Source: Barnesiella merdipullorum
Lineage (GTDB): Bacteria > Bacteroidota > Bacteroidia > Bacteroidales > Barnesiellaceae
DNA length: 64,000 nucleotides
NCBI GenBank assembly: GCA_019116365.1
Contig: DXBT01000033.1
Span: forward strand, 54,510 to 118,509
Reading direction: 5' to 3'
The notes beneath the pieces were generated by a model that saw nothing but the letters and a program-made list of their open reading frames with translations, searched no databases and was not told the origin of the DNA. The position numbers and the translations under genes are program-made. This document shows, piece by piece, positions 42,846 to 50,984 of the stretch. Position 1 is the first letter of the stretch, and each line of letters starts with the position of its first letter.

Positions 42846-44288
42846 TTACTACTATGTACGTTCACGGCAATTTGTCTCGGCTGCATCGCCAGTCAGGCAC
42901 AGGAGTATGAATACGTCCCCTTCGTACGGGAAAATGTAGAGTGGTTCGACGGCGACAAATATCGGTTTATAGGCGACACGATTGTCGAAGGAAAAACCTA
43001 TAAGAAGTGTTACCAAAGCGACTCTTGCCCGTTCGAAGACAATATGCGGCTCTATGGACTGGCTCGCGAAGAAGACCGGGTGGTCTATTGTCTGCGCCCC
43101 GGCGACGAAAAGGAGGAGATGGTGGAAGAGATAATCTACGATTTCCGGGCCGAGAAGGCGGGCGATCGGGTTTATCTGTCGTGGGAAAACACGTACGATG
43201 AGAATGAATGTATCATAGCTCAAATAGATACCATTCTGGTCAATGGCGGGAAACGCCGCCGAATAGAACTACAGGATTCATATCAAGGAATATATATCGA
43301 AGGTATAGGCAGCATCGGACCCAGACAGGGTCTATTCCATCTGCTGTTTACTATTCCCACAGAAATAGGTTATACCTATAAGACCCTCGAGTATGTCAAA
43401 AATATAGAGACCGGCGAGTATGAGTATGTCAACGACCGAAAAGATCCTTGCGAGATGGAGTATGAATATACTCCCTATGTAAAAGAGTGCTGTTTCGGTT
43501 ACTACCATTACGACCCGGGTGATGTACGGGGTTATGACTTGGATCAGTTTTATCACTATTTCATTACAGGCGAGAAGGTGGTCGATGGAAAGACGTATAA
43601 GCAGCTTGTCGAGTCGCGTAACTGCAATTTCTCCTCGGGAACAGAGGTGGCACTTGTGCGGGAAGAGAACCAGAAGGTCTATCTGCTGGATGGGACGAGA
43701 GAGTGGTTGTTGTATGATTTCTCCCTGGAGAAAGGTGATATCTTTACCGTCGAGGCCGATTCGCCGTTGAACCCTACGGGGAAAGAGTTGAAAATCCCGG
43801 TTACCCATGACTATGTTACCTATTGGGTTGGGCAGGTGCGCAAGGTGATATTTCTGGAAGGGTATAGCCCTTGGATAGAGGGTTTAGGCACTACCGACCG
43901 TCTGCCTTTACACCCCTTTGACCCCGATTGCGGCACACAGTGTGGCGACAAACTTTATTACCAACGTATCGATGACGAGTTTGATTATTTGGACAATATC
44001 TACAACCGGTTCGACATTATTGAGCCTTGTATATCGTCGGTTGGTACGACAGAAGCCGATGCCCTGCGCATCGCCCGCACGCCCGATGCCCTGGTTGTGA
44101 CCTTGCCGGGCGACGGCTATTGCCTGGCCGAACTCATCGACACCACCGGCCGACTGGTGTGGTGCGAATACCTCGACGGTGAACCGGGCGAGGTCTCTAT
44201 CCCCACCACCGGCATCGCCTCGGGAGTCTATGTGGTGGCCCTCACCGACAACCGCGGCAAGCGCACGGTGCAGAAGGTAGGGTTGTAG
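42834..44288 (+). CDS. Modular secreted T9SS-cargo protein, two modules (paralogue 2 of 3)
   Basis: 484 residues. A signal peptide (about 1-22) is followed by two modules, opening with EYEYVPFVRENVEW and EYEYTPYVKECCFG, each with a GDTIVEGKTYKKC or GEKVVDGKTYKQL hairpin. The sorting domain is nearly the same as in paralogue 1 (DALRIARTPDALVVTLPGDG and onward). The first 11 codons differ from those of paralogues 1 and 3, and then the signal region converges again. The stop-to-start gap to paralogue 3 is 53 bases, identical in length to that before this gene. Confidence 0.75.
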   Translation: MKTHLLLCTFTAICLGCIASQAQEYEYVPFVRENVEWFDGDKYRFIGDTIVEGKTYKKCYQSDSCPFEDNMRLYGLAREEDRVVYCLRPGDEKEEMVEEIIYDFRAEKAGDRVYLSWENTYDENECIIAQIDTILVNGGKRRRIELQDSYQGIYIEGIGSIGPRQGLFHLLFTIPTEIGYTYKTLEYVKNIETGEYEYVNDRKDPCEMEYEYTPYVKECCFGYYHYDPGDVRGYDLDQFYHYFITGEKVVDGKTYKQLVESRNCNFSSGTEVALVREENQKVYLLDGTREWLLYDFSLEKGDIFTVEADSPLNPTGKELKIPVTHDYVTYWVGQVRKVIFLEGYSPWIEGLGTTDRLPLHPFDPDCGTQCGDKLYYQRIDDEFDYLDNIYNRFDIIEPCISSVGTTEADALRIARTPDALVVTLPGDGYCLAELIDTTGRLVWCEYLDGEPGEVSIPTTGIASGVYVVALTDNRGKRTVQKVGL

Positions 44289-44353
44289 CAAAACAATACG
44301 CACAAAACCAAACCAGAGAATAACCTAAAACAGTATCGAATATGAAAACACAA
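44064..44353 (+). repeat. Direct repeat: end of paralogue 2 plus spacer plus start of paralogue 3
   Basis: The second copy of the 290-base unit at 42556-42845. The 53-base spacers match except for one base. A partial third copy, the sorting-domain part only, lies at 45023-45246. Confidence 0.75.
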
Positions 44354-45247
44354 TCACTACTTTGGAGTTTTGCGCTGATATGTCTCGGCTGCATCGCCAG
44401 TCGGGCGCAGGAGTATGAATATGTGCCTTTGGTACGGGAAGGTGTGGAATGGGGATATTACCAATATAATCCCGTTCACCCCGAAGACAATGGGATTATT
44501 CGCCTGCAATTCGAAGGAGATACGTTGCTCGATGGAAAAACGTATAAAAAGCTATATATGTACAAAGGGTGTGACCTTACTCCCGACAAAGGTACATTGA
44601 TAGATTTTATGCGGGAAGAAAATAAGATTGTCTATTCTAAAAAAGATCGCAAACACAGCGATGATATATATATAGAAGATGCTGAAACAGAGGTTGTACT
44701 CTATGATTTTTCCCTCGATGTAGGAGATTCTATTTGGGTCCCGTCTTACTATGAGTATCAAAAAGTGACTCACATCGATACCGTGAAAGTAGGAAATACT
44801 TATCGAAAACAATTTTATATAGGGAATCCGACTTATCCGCTTTGGACAGAAGGGCTGGGTGTACTGGAAAATAATTTCTTGTTCTGTCCGTTTTGCCTGA
44901 TATCAACTTGCCTCGACTGTGACCGCAGGAATCTAACCTTTGTAACAGAAAATGGGGAGGAAGTATATGGCACAGACGAGGAATGTAAGATGGGTAGTAT
45001 TTCTGATAACAAAGCCGAACCCCTGCACATTGCCCGCACGCCCGATGCCCTGGTAGTGACCTTGCCGGGCAGCGGCTACCGCCTGGCCGAACTCATCGAC
45101 ACCACCGGCCGACTGGTGTGGTGCGAATACCTCGACGGTGAACCGGGCGAGGTGACTGTCCCCACCACAGCCCTCGCCTCGGGAGTCTATGTGGTGGCCC
45201 TCACCGACAACCGCGGCAAGCGCACGGTGCAGAAGTTGGGTTGGTAA
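44342..45247 (+). CDS. Modular secreted T9SS-cargo protein, one module (paralogue 3 of 3)
   Basis: 301 residues. The first 27 codons are nearly identical to those of paralogue 1, including EYEYVPLVREGVEWGY. A single module follows with GDTLLDGKTYKKL, then the same sorting domain (EPLHIARTPDALVVTLPGSG onward) with the variant end VQKLGW. It ends 17 bases before the convergent dinB gene, with no terminator evident. It is the shortest member of the array. The stepwise 3-2-1 module count points to unequal crossing-over or to module loss. Confidence 0.75.
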   Translation: MKTQSLLWSFALICLGCIASRAQEYEYVPLVREGVEWGYYQYNPVHPEDNGIIRLQFEGDTLLDGKTYKKLYMYKGCDLTPDKGTLIDFMREENKIVYSKKDRKHSDDIYIEDAETEVVLYDFSLDVGDSIWVPSYYEYQKVTHIDTVKVGNTYRKQFYIGNPTYPLWTEGLGVLENNFLFCPFCLISTCLDCDRRNLTFVTENGEEVYGTDEECKMGSISDNKAEPLHIARTPDALVVTLPGSGYRLAELIDTTGRLVWCEYLDGEPGEVTVPTTALASGVYVVALTDNRGKRTVQKLGW

Positions 45248-45264
45248 TTGTGGCGGGATAGCGC

Positions 45265-46332
45265 TCAAAGCAGGTCGTCGAAGGGGAGCCGCAGTTGGAT
45301 TCCGTCGAGGGCGGCCTCGGGAGAGTTGCCTACCCCCACGCCGATAAGTCTGATTTTGTGACCTCCGAAGTCGCAGGCCGCGAGTAGCTCCTGCGCCACG
45401 CGGTAGAGTGTTGTGAGAGAGTCGATAGGGGAGGGTTGAGTTTTTGAGCGGGTAATCTGTTTGAAGTTATCGAATTTGAGTTTCAGCACCACCGTTTTCC
45501 CCTTGAATCGGTGGCGTTGGAGCCGGCCCCACACCTCGTCGCACACTTCGGCCAGGTCGGTAGCCAGCCGGGTGCGGTCGTCGGTATCCTCAAAGAAAGT
45601 GGTCTCGGCGCTGATCGATTTGCGTATGCGGTTGGGCACCACCTCGCGGTCGTCGATGCCGCGGGCGTAGCCGTAGTAGAGAAGGCCCACCTTGCCAAAC
45701 TGGCGCATGAGCGAGGCGCGGTCCCACTGCCGCAGATCGGCCCCGGTGAGGATGCCCAGCGCGTGCATCTTCTGGGCCGTCACTTCGCCGATGCCGAAGA
45801 ACCTCTCGACGGGCAGGGAGGCCACGAACGCCTCGATTTGAGCCGGAGCGATGGTAAAGAGCCCGTTGGGTTTGCGGTAGTCCGAGGCAATCTTGGCCAG
45901 CATCTTGTTGACCGACACTCCGGCCGATGCCGTGAGTTGCGTCTCGGCCAGAATGCGGCGTTTGATTTCTCGCGCCACCAGTGTAGCCGACCGCTCGTGC
46001 GACACGTCGAGAAAAGCCTCGTCGAGCGACAGGGGCTCGATCAGGTCGGTATAGTCGGCAAAGATCTGGCGTATCTGCATCGATACCGCCTTATATACCT
46101 CGTGCCGCGGCTCCACAAAGATGAGCCCGGGGCAAAGCCGCCGGGCCTGGGCCGACGAGAGCGCCGAGTGTACCCCATAGGGCCGCGCCTCGTAGCTGGC
46201 CGTGGCCACCACACCCCGCGGACCGCTGTGTCCCACGGCAATGGGTTTGCCCCGATAGGCTGGGTTGTCACGCTGCTCGACCGAGGCATAGAAGGCATCC
46301 ATATCGATATGTATGATTTTTCGCTGTGCCAT
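45265..46332 (-). CDS. dinB: DNA polymerase IV (Y-family)
   Basis: 355 residues. Motifs: HIDMDAFYASVEQRDNP near the N-terminus (metal-binding Asp), the catalytic SLDEAFLDVS (about 102-111) with the second Asp/Glu pair, and a thumb HhH region FFGIGEVTAQKMHALGI (about 179-195). The C-terminal little-finger domain (KTVVLKLKFDNFKQITRS) precedes a beta-clamp-binding end LRLPFDDLL. It replicates past lesions and can act in stress mutagenesis. TATCTTTA on the minus strand around 46352-46359 is a weak -7 element. Confidence 0.95.
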   Translation of the reverse strand: MAQRKIIHIDMDAFYASVEQRDNPAYRGKPIAVGHSGPRGVVATASYEARPYGVHSALSSAQARRLCPGLIFVEPRHEVYKAVSMQIRQIFADYTDLIEPLSLDEAFLDVSHERSATLVAREIKRRILAETQLTASAGVSVNKMLAKIASDYRKPNGLFTIAPAQIEAFVASLPVERFFGIGEVTAQKMHALGILTGADLRQWDRASLMRQFGKVGLLYYGYARGIDDREVVPNRIRKSISAETTFFEDTDDRTRLATDLAEVCDEVWGRLQRHRFKGKTVVLKLKFDNFKQITRSKTQPSPIDSLTTLYRVAQELLAACDFGGHKIRLIGVGVGNSPEAALDGIQLRLPFDDLL

Positions 46333-46465
46333 CGTCTCGACTCATTTCTCAGGTAAAGATAATGAATTTGAGGGAATTCTATACCGGAGAAGCTACGGGA
46401 AATATTGAGCTAAATAAACTTAAAAATTGTAATAAATTCGAGAAAATGAGAAATATTCCACCGGT

Positions 46466-46499
46466 TTTTGGCGCTTTTGTCGGGAAATATCTATATTTG
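46466..46499 (+). promoter_or_regulatory. Promoter of the zapB-like/zapA operon
   Basis: TTTTG at 46466-46470 as -33 and TATATTTG at 46492-46499 as -7, 21 bases apart. Both match the Bacteroidota consensus. The ATG at 46519 is 20 bases downstream. Confidence 0.65.
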
Positions 46500-46518
46500 T
46501 ATAGAATTTGGTGAGATA

Positions 46519-46815
46519 ATGGCCGGAAATTCGAGAGATATCATAGAATCGCTCATCGCTAAGTTTCATGCTATTAGCGATTTATATAAATCTGTCGAAC
46601 ACGAGAACGGCACTCTCAAAGACCGCTTGGCACAATGCGAGCAAGAGATGCTGGCATTGCAGAAAAGATGCGACGAGTTGGAACGAAAATACAAGAACTT
46701 GAAACTCTCTCGCTCTATCACCGCACAAGAGGGGTCGAGTGCCGCCGAAACGAAAGCCAGATTTGCCAGGTTGGTGCGGGAAATCGATAAGTGCATCTCA
46801 CTCTTGAACGAATAG
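46519..46815 (+). CDS. Coiled-coil division-associated protein (ZapB-like)
   Basis: 98 residues. An almost continuous coiled coil (about 10-75), rich in Glu, Lys, Leu and Gln (ENGTLKDRLAQCEQEMLALQ), then a basic C-terminal part. It has no enzyme signature. Size, coiled coil and its place 6 bases before zapA fit a ZapB-like partner that organises FtsZ rings, although ZapB is not sequence-recognisable. The frame is open further upstream to a TTG at 46468, which would include the promoter. The ATG at 46519 is preferred. Confidence 0.6.
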   Translation: MAGNSRDIIESLIAKFHAISDLYKSVEHENGTLKDRLAQCEQEMLALQKRCDELERKYKNLKLSRSITAQEGSSAAETKARFARLVREIDKCISLLNE

Positions 46816-46821
46816 GATGCT

Positions 46822-47136
46822 ATGAACGATGATAAATTAAGGATAACTCTGAGAATTGCCGACCTGAAAAACCCGTTAGCCTTGCGGGTCGATTACGGAG
46901 CGGATGAAAAATATTGGAGAGACGCCGCCGACTTGTTCAACAAGCGTTGGGCTTTTTACAAGAACAAGTACAAAGACGGAGTGATGGACTCGGAATCGGT
47001 AATGGCAATGGTCGCGGTAGAGATTGCGCGGCTGTATTGCGAGATGGTACAAGACCGCAAAGCCCTGTTGGCCGATTTGAAACGACTCGACGTCGAGGCG
47101 GAAAAAATATTGAACGAACATACCCTATCGAAATAG
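46822..47136 (+). CDS. zapA: Cell division protein ZapA
   Basis: 104 residues. The beta-strand start LRITLRIADLKNPLALRVD and the DEKYWRDAADLFNKRWAFYKN helix fit ZapA, which bundles FtsZ filaments at the division site. The central long helix (SVMAMVAVEIARLYCEMVQ) and a coiled-coil tail (about 75-104) are as in the family. It lies 6 bases after the coiled-coil gene and is followed by a hairpin and rny, the usual Bacteroidales neighbourhood. Confidence 0.8.
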   Translation: MNDDKLRITLRIADLKNPLALRVDYGADEKYWRDAADLFNKRWAFYKNKYKDGVMDSESVMAMVAVEIARLYCEMVQDRKALLADLKRLDVEAEKILNEHTLSK

Positions 47137-47167
47137 AATAGCGGTATCGAAAATAGAGATAGTTCCT

Positions 47168-47213
47168 GCACTGCGGCAGCCCCATTGATTGGGCGGCTGG
47201 TAGTGCTTTTTTT
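47168..47213 (+). terminator. Hairpin between zapA and rny (terminator, possible 6S-type RNA locus)
   Basis: GCACT (47168-47172) pairs with AGTGC (47202-47206), AGCC with GGCT, and CCA with TGG inside, with asymmetric internal loops. It is followed by TTTTTTT, which makes it an intrinsic terminator for zapA. In some Bacteroidales a 6S RNA lies between zapA and rny, and the bulged hairpin is compatible with its 3' half, but this is a guess from position and the rest of a 6S fold is not visible. Confidence 0.5.
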
Positions 47214-47233
47214 ATAATTATAATTTAGAAACG

Positions 47234-48775
47234 ATGAATTACATACTATTAATCTCTGCAATTGTAGGCGGTCTTGTGGTAGGCGGTCTCGTTGTATTTC
47301 TGGTGAATCGCTACCTGTTGGCGGCTCGCTCCAAGACTATTCTCGAGGAGGCCGAGAAAGAGGCCGAGGTCATCAAGAAAAACAAACTGCTCGAGGTGAA
47401 AGAGAAGTTTATCCACATGAAGGCCGAGATGGAAAAGCAGGCTAATTCTCGCAATGCCAAGATTCAGTCGGCCGAGTCGAAACTCAAGCAACGTGAGATG
47501 CAGCTCTCGCAACAACAACAGGAGTTGCAGCGCAAAAAGAGCGAGACCGAGGCCGTGCGTGCCAACCTCGACACCCAGCTCGAACTGGTAGAGAAGAAGA
47601 AACAAGAGCTCGAAAAACTGCATAAATCGGAAGTCGAGCGTCTCGAGCATCTCTCGGGCATATCGGCCGAAGAGGCCAAGGAGCGCCTCGTCGAATCGTT
47701 GAAAGAGGAGGCCAAAACACAGGCTGCTTCGTATATCAACGATATCATGGACGATGCCAAGATGACGGCCAACAAAGAGGCCAAGCGCATTGTGATACAA
47801 AGCATCCAACGGGTTGCCACCGAAACCGCCATCGAAAACTCGGTAACGGTATTCCACATCGAATCGGATGAAATCAAAGGCCGCATCATCGGTCGTGAAG
47901 GCCGTAACATTCGCGCCCTCGAAGCCGCTACCGGAGTAGAGATTATTGTCGATGACACCCCCGAGGCCATCGTGCTCTCGGCCTTCGATCCCGTGCGTCG
48001 CGAGATTGCCCGTCTGGCTCTGCACCAGCTGGTAACCGACGGCCGCATCCACCCTGCCCGCATCGAAGAGGTGGTCGCCAAAGTGCGCAAGCAGATCGAG
48101 GAGGAGATTATCGAAACCGGTAAACGCACCGCCATCGACCTGGGTATCCACGGCCTGCACCCCGAGCTTATCCGCTTGGTGGGCAAGATGAAATACCGTT
48201 CGTCCTACGGGCAGAACCTGTTGCAACACTCGCGCGAGACGGCCAACCTCTGTGCTGTCATGGCATCGGAGTTGGGCTTGAATCCCAAGAAGGCTCGTCG
48301 TGCCGGTCTGCTGCACGATATAGGCAAAGTGCCCGACGAGGAGCCCGAATTGCCGCACGCACTGCTGGGTATGAAACTGGCCGAGAAGTACAAAGAGAAA
48401 CCCGATATTTGCAACGCCATCGGTGCTCACCACGACGAGACCGAAATGACCAGCCTGCTGGCTCCCATCGTACAAGTGTGCGATGCCATCTCGGGTGCTC
48501 GTCCCGGAGCCCGTCGCGAAATCGTCGAGGCCTACATCAAACGTTTGAACGACCTCGAGCAACTGGCCCTCTCCTATCCCGGTGTGCTCAAGACCTATGC
48601 CATCCAGGCCGGTCGTGAGTTGCGTGTGATTGTAGGAGCCGACAAGATCGACGATGCCGAAACCGAAAATCTGTCAACCGAAATCGCAAAACGTATTCAG
48701 GACGAGATGACCTATCCCGGACAGGTGAAGATTACCGTCATTCGCGAGACGCGTGCCGTAAGTTTCGCCAAATAA
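47234..48775 (+). CDS. rny: Ribonuclease Y
   Basis: 513 residues. An N-terminal transmembrane helix (about 4-24) is followed by a long coiled coil (about 30-190, rich in KEAE and QQQELQRK). The KH domain is near 205-270, with DEIKGRIIGREGRNIRALEA. The HD domain holds HSRETANLCAVMASELGL and AGLLHDIGKVPDEEPELPHA (about 340-390). It is a membrane-tethered endoribonuclease that starts mRNA decay. All domains are complete, so it is expected to be functional. Confidence 0.95.
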   Translation: MNYILLISAIVGGLVVGGLVVFLVNRYLLAARSKTILEEAEKEAEVIKKNKLLEVKEKFIHMKAEMEKQANSRNAKIQSAESKLKQREMQLSQQQQELQRKKSETEAVRANLDTQLELVEKKKQELEKLHKSEVERLEHLSGISAEEAKERLVESLKEEAKTQAASYINDIMDDAKMTANKEAKRIVIQSIQRVATETAIENSVTVFHIESDEIKGRIIGREGRNIRALEAATGVEIIVDDTPEAIVLSAFDPVRREIARLALHQLVTDGRIHPARIEEVVAKVRKQIEEEIIETGKRTAIDLGIHGLHPELIRLVGKMKYRSSYGQNLLQHSRETANLCAVMASELGLNPKKARRAGLLHDIGKVPDEEPELPHALLGMKLAEKYKEKPDICNAIGAHHDETEMTSLLAPIVQVCDAISGARPGARREIVEAYIKRLNDLEQLALSYPGVLKTYAIQAGRELRVIVGADKIDDAETENLSTEIAKRIQDEMTYPGQVKITVIRETRAVSFAK

Positions 48776-48893
48776 CAGGGAGACGCCATACCGCTCCACT
48801 TTTACTCAACCGACGACGAGGCCGTAGGGCGTTACCCGAATATACATTTCGTGTACGGTCTGGGGCCTTTGTCGCTGTTAACGACTACTGCAA

Positions 48894-50288
48894 ATGGACA
48901 ATACAAACGACAATCATACGACAAACCCGTCGGAAAAACCGCAACTCACATCGGCCAATTGCCGCCGCAAGGGGGCAAAGCTCGAGGTCTATGACTGGCT
49001 GGCCGACATACCCGAGTCGCACGACGATACCGACCTTGTCGAGGTGCGGTTCAAGAATACCCGCAAGGGGTACTACCGCAACACCACACACATCAGACTG
49101 GTGCCCGGAGACCTGGTAGCTGTCGAAGCTTCGCCGGGGCACGACATCGGCGAGGTAACCCTCACCGGTCGCCTGGTCTTGTTGCAGATGAAGAAGAACA
49201 ACGTCAAGATCGACAACCCCGAGTTGAAGCGCATCTATCGCAAGGCCAAGCCCAACGACCTCGAGAAGTTCGAAGAGGCCAAGGCCAAGGAACACGACAC
49301 CATGATTCGGGCTCGCAAGATTGCCGAGGATCTGCACCTCGACATGAAGATAGGCGACGTCGAGTATCAGGGCGACGGCAACAAGGCCATCTTCTACTAC
49401 ATAGCCGACGAGCGGGTCGATTTCCGTCAACTCATCAAGGTGTTGGCCGAGGTCTTCAGGGTGCGTATCGAGATGAAGCAGATCGGTGCCCGGCAAGAGG
49501 CTGGCCGCATTGGCGGACTGGGTCCCTGTGGCCGGCAACTGTGCTGCTCGGGCTGGATGACCAATTTCGTATCGGTAGCCACCAGTGCTGCCCGCTACCA
49601 GGATATAGCCCTCAACCCGCAGAAGCTGGCCGGGCAGTGTGCCAAGTTGAAGTGTTGCCTCAATTATGAGGCCGACGCCTACGTCGAGGCTCAAAAGCGA
49701 CTCCCCTCGCGCGAGATTCCGCTCGAGACGAAACTCAATACCTACTACCATTTCAAGACCGATATTTTCAAACGCGAGATGTCTTATTCGACCGACAAGT
49801 CGATGGCGGCCAACGTGGTGACGATAAGTGCCGAGCGGGTGTTCGAGGTGATTGCACTCAACAAGAAGGGGGTGAAACCCGATACGCTCGAGTCTGAAGC
49901 CGGTGCCCGTGCTCCCGAACGCCGAGAGTTTGAAGATGTGGTGGGACAGGACAGCCTCACCCGTTTCGACAAGGCCAAGAAGAGCAAGAAAAAAGGCAAC
50001 GGCGGTAATGGTGGTGGTAACAATAACGGTCGCCGCCAACAGGCCAACGAGTCACGCAACAAGTCGGGCAATGCCAACAACAACGGTAACCGGGGGCAGA
50101 ACAAAGCCGCTCGCAACGGCAAGAAGGGAGGCGGCGACAAGGAGGCCAATAATGGCCAGCAGCCCCGCAAGGAGGGAGGCGAAAACGCAACGCCCAAGTC
50201 GGCGCCTAAGCAGGCTCCCAAATCGGCTGCTCAAAAACCGGCGCCGAAACCCGCACCCAAGCCTACGGCTCCCGAGAAGAAAGAGTAA
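48894..50288 (+). CDS. ricT: PSP1-domain protein RicT (YaaT-like) with basic low-complexity C-terminus
   Basis: 464 residues. The PSP1 core is at about 15-245 (TDLVEVRFKNTRKGYYRN, VEASPGHDIGEVTL, ADERVDFRQLIKVLA). The Cys cluster LGPCGRQLCCSGWM and AGQCAKLKCCLNYE (about 205-255) would bind the Fe-S cluster of the Ric complex. From about residue 355 the protein turns into an unusual basic low-complexity tail (Lys, Asn, Gly, Gln, then Ala-Pro-Lys repeats), likely disordered. In Bacillus RicT helps RNase Y act on transcripts. Here the gene follows rny after 118 bases, which supports the same partnership. Confidence 0.8.
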   Translation: MDNTNDNHTTNPSEKPQLTSANCRRKGAKLEVYDWLADIPESHDDTDLVEVRFKNTRKGYYRNTTHIRLVPGDLVAVEASPGHDIGEVTLTGRLVLLQMKKNNVKIDNPELKRIYRKAKPNDLEKFEEAKAKEHDTMIRARKIAEDLHLDMKIGDVEYQGDGNKAIFYYIADERVDFRQLIKVLAEVFRVRIEMKQIGARQEAGRIGGLGPCGRQLCCSGWMTNFVSVATSAARYQDIALNPQKLAGQCAKLKCCLNYEADAYVEAQKRLPSREIPLETKLNTYYHFKTDIFKREMSYSTDKSMAANVVTISAERVFEVIALNKKGVKPDTLESEAGARAPERREFEDVVGQDSLTRFDKAKKSKKKGNGGNGGGNNNGRRQQANESRNKSGNANNNGNRGQNKAARNGKKGGGDKEANNGQQPRKEGGENATPKSAPKQAPKSAAQKPAPKPAPKPTAPEKKE

Positions 50289-50300
50289 TGCATGGTTATC

Positions 50301-50777
50301 ATGAAAAAAGGTTGGTTTCGTATAGGATTGGCAGGATTGCTGCTGGGCGGGATGCTCTCGTGTGGGCAGAACGATGTCTATAACGAGTTCAACACGTTGC
50401 CCAAGAATGGATGGTTCAAGCGCGACGTGCAGCGGTTTACTCCCGAGTGGCCCGACTCGACGGGTCGCTACGACCTATTTCTCACCTTGCGTCACAACGG
50501 CGACTATGCCTACCGCAACTTGTGGCTGTTTGTCTCCTATACCGATGCCGATGGTTCCCAAAAGACCGACACGGTCAACTGCGAGTTGGCCGACGAGTTT
50601 GGCCGTTGGTCGGGAGGAGGCTGGGGTTCGTACTACCAGCAGGAGCTTTTGTTCGACGACAGTTTCCGTTTCGGGAGCGAGCAGGTAGTCACCATTCAAC
50701 AGGCCATGCGCGACGATCGCATTTGCGGAATCTCCGATGTGGGAATACGCATTGCTCCTCATACCGAAAAGCAATAG
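50301..50777 (+). CDS. gldH: Gliding-motility-type lipoprotein GldH
   Basis: 158 residues from the ATG at 50301 (an ATG three codons upstream at 50292 is less likely). A lipoprotein signal ends GGMLSCGQND. The body shows VYNEFNTLPKNGWFKRDVQRF and DLFLTLRHNGDYAYRNLWLF, the GldH signature, then GGGWGSYYQQELLFDDSFRF. In flavobacteria GldH supports gliding and type 9 secretion. Bacteroidales that do not glide also keep it, with an unclear role. It follows ricT after 12 bases, so it is in the same operon. Confidence 0.85.
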   Translation: MKKGWFRIGLAGLLLGGMLSCGQNDVYNEFNTLPKNGWFKRDVQRFTPEWPDSTGRYDLFLTLRHNGDYAYRNLWLFVSYTDADGSQKTDTVNCELADEFGRWSGGGWGSYYQQELLFDDSFRFGSEQVVTIQQAMRDDRICGISDVGIRIAPHTEKQ

Positions 50778-50813
50778 AAGGCTCGATACCGGGTCGCATG
50801 CGATAAGATTCAT

Positions 50814-50851
50814 AGAGGTGTGTCTCTTGGACAGGGACGCACCTCTTTTTT
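50814..50851 (+). terminator. Terminator of the ricT-gldH operon
   Basis: AGAGGTGTGTC (50814-50824) pairs with GGGACGCACCTCT-type sequence (ending 50846), then TTTTTTAT. A second, weaker GGGCCG/CGGCCC hairpin lies at 50908-50939. Confidence 0.75.
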
Positions 50852-50984
50852 ATGCTTGGGTATCCTGGTGCTTGGGAGAGAATCTCTGTGAGTATAAGAA
50901 AAAGGATGGGCCGCCTTTTGCTCGCGCAACAGACGGCCCCTGTTCTCAAAAATTAAAAGATGCAAATTGAGACTTAATATTGAT

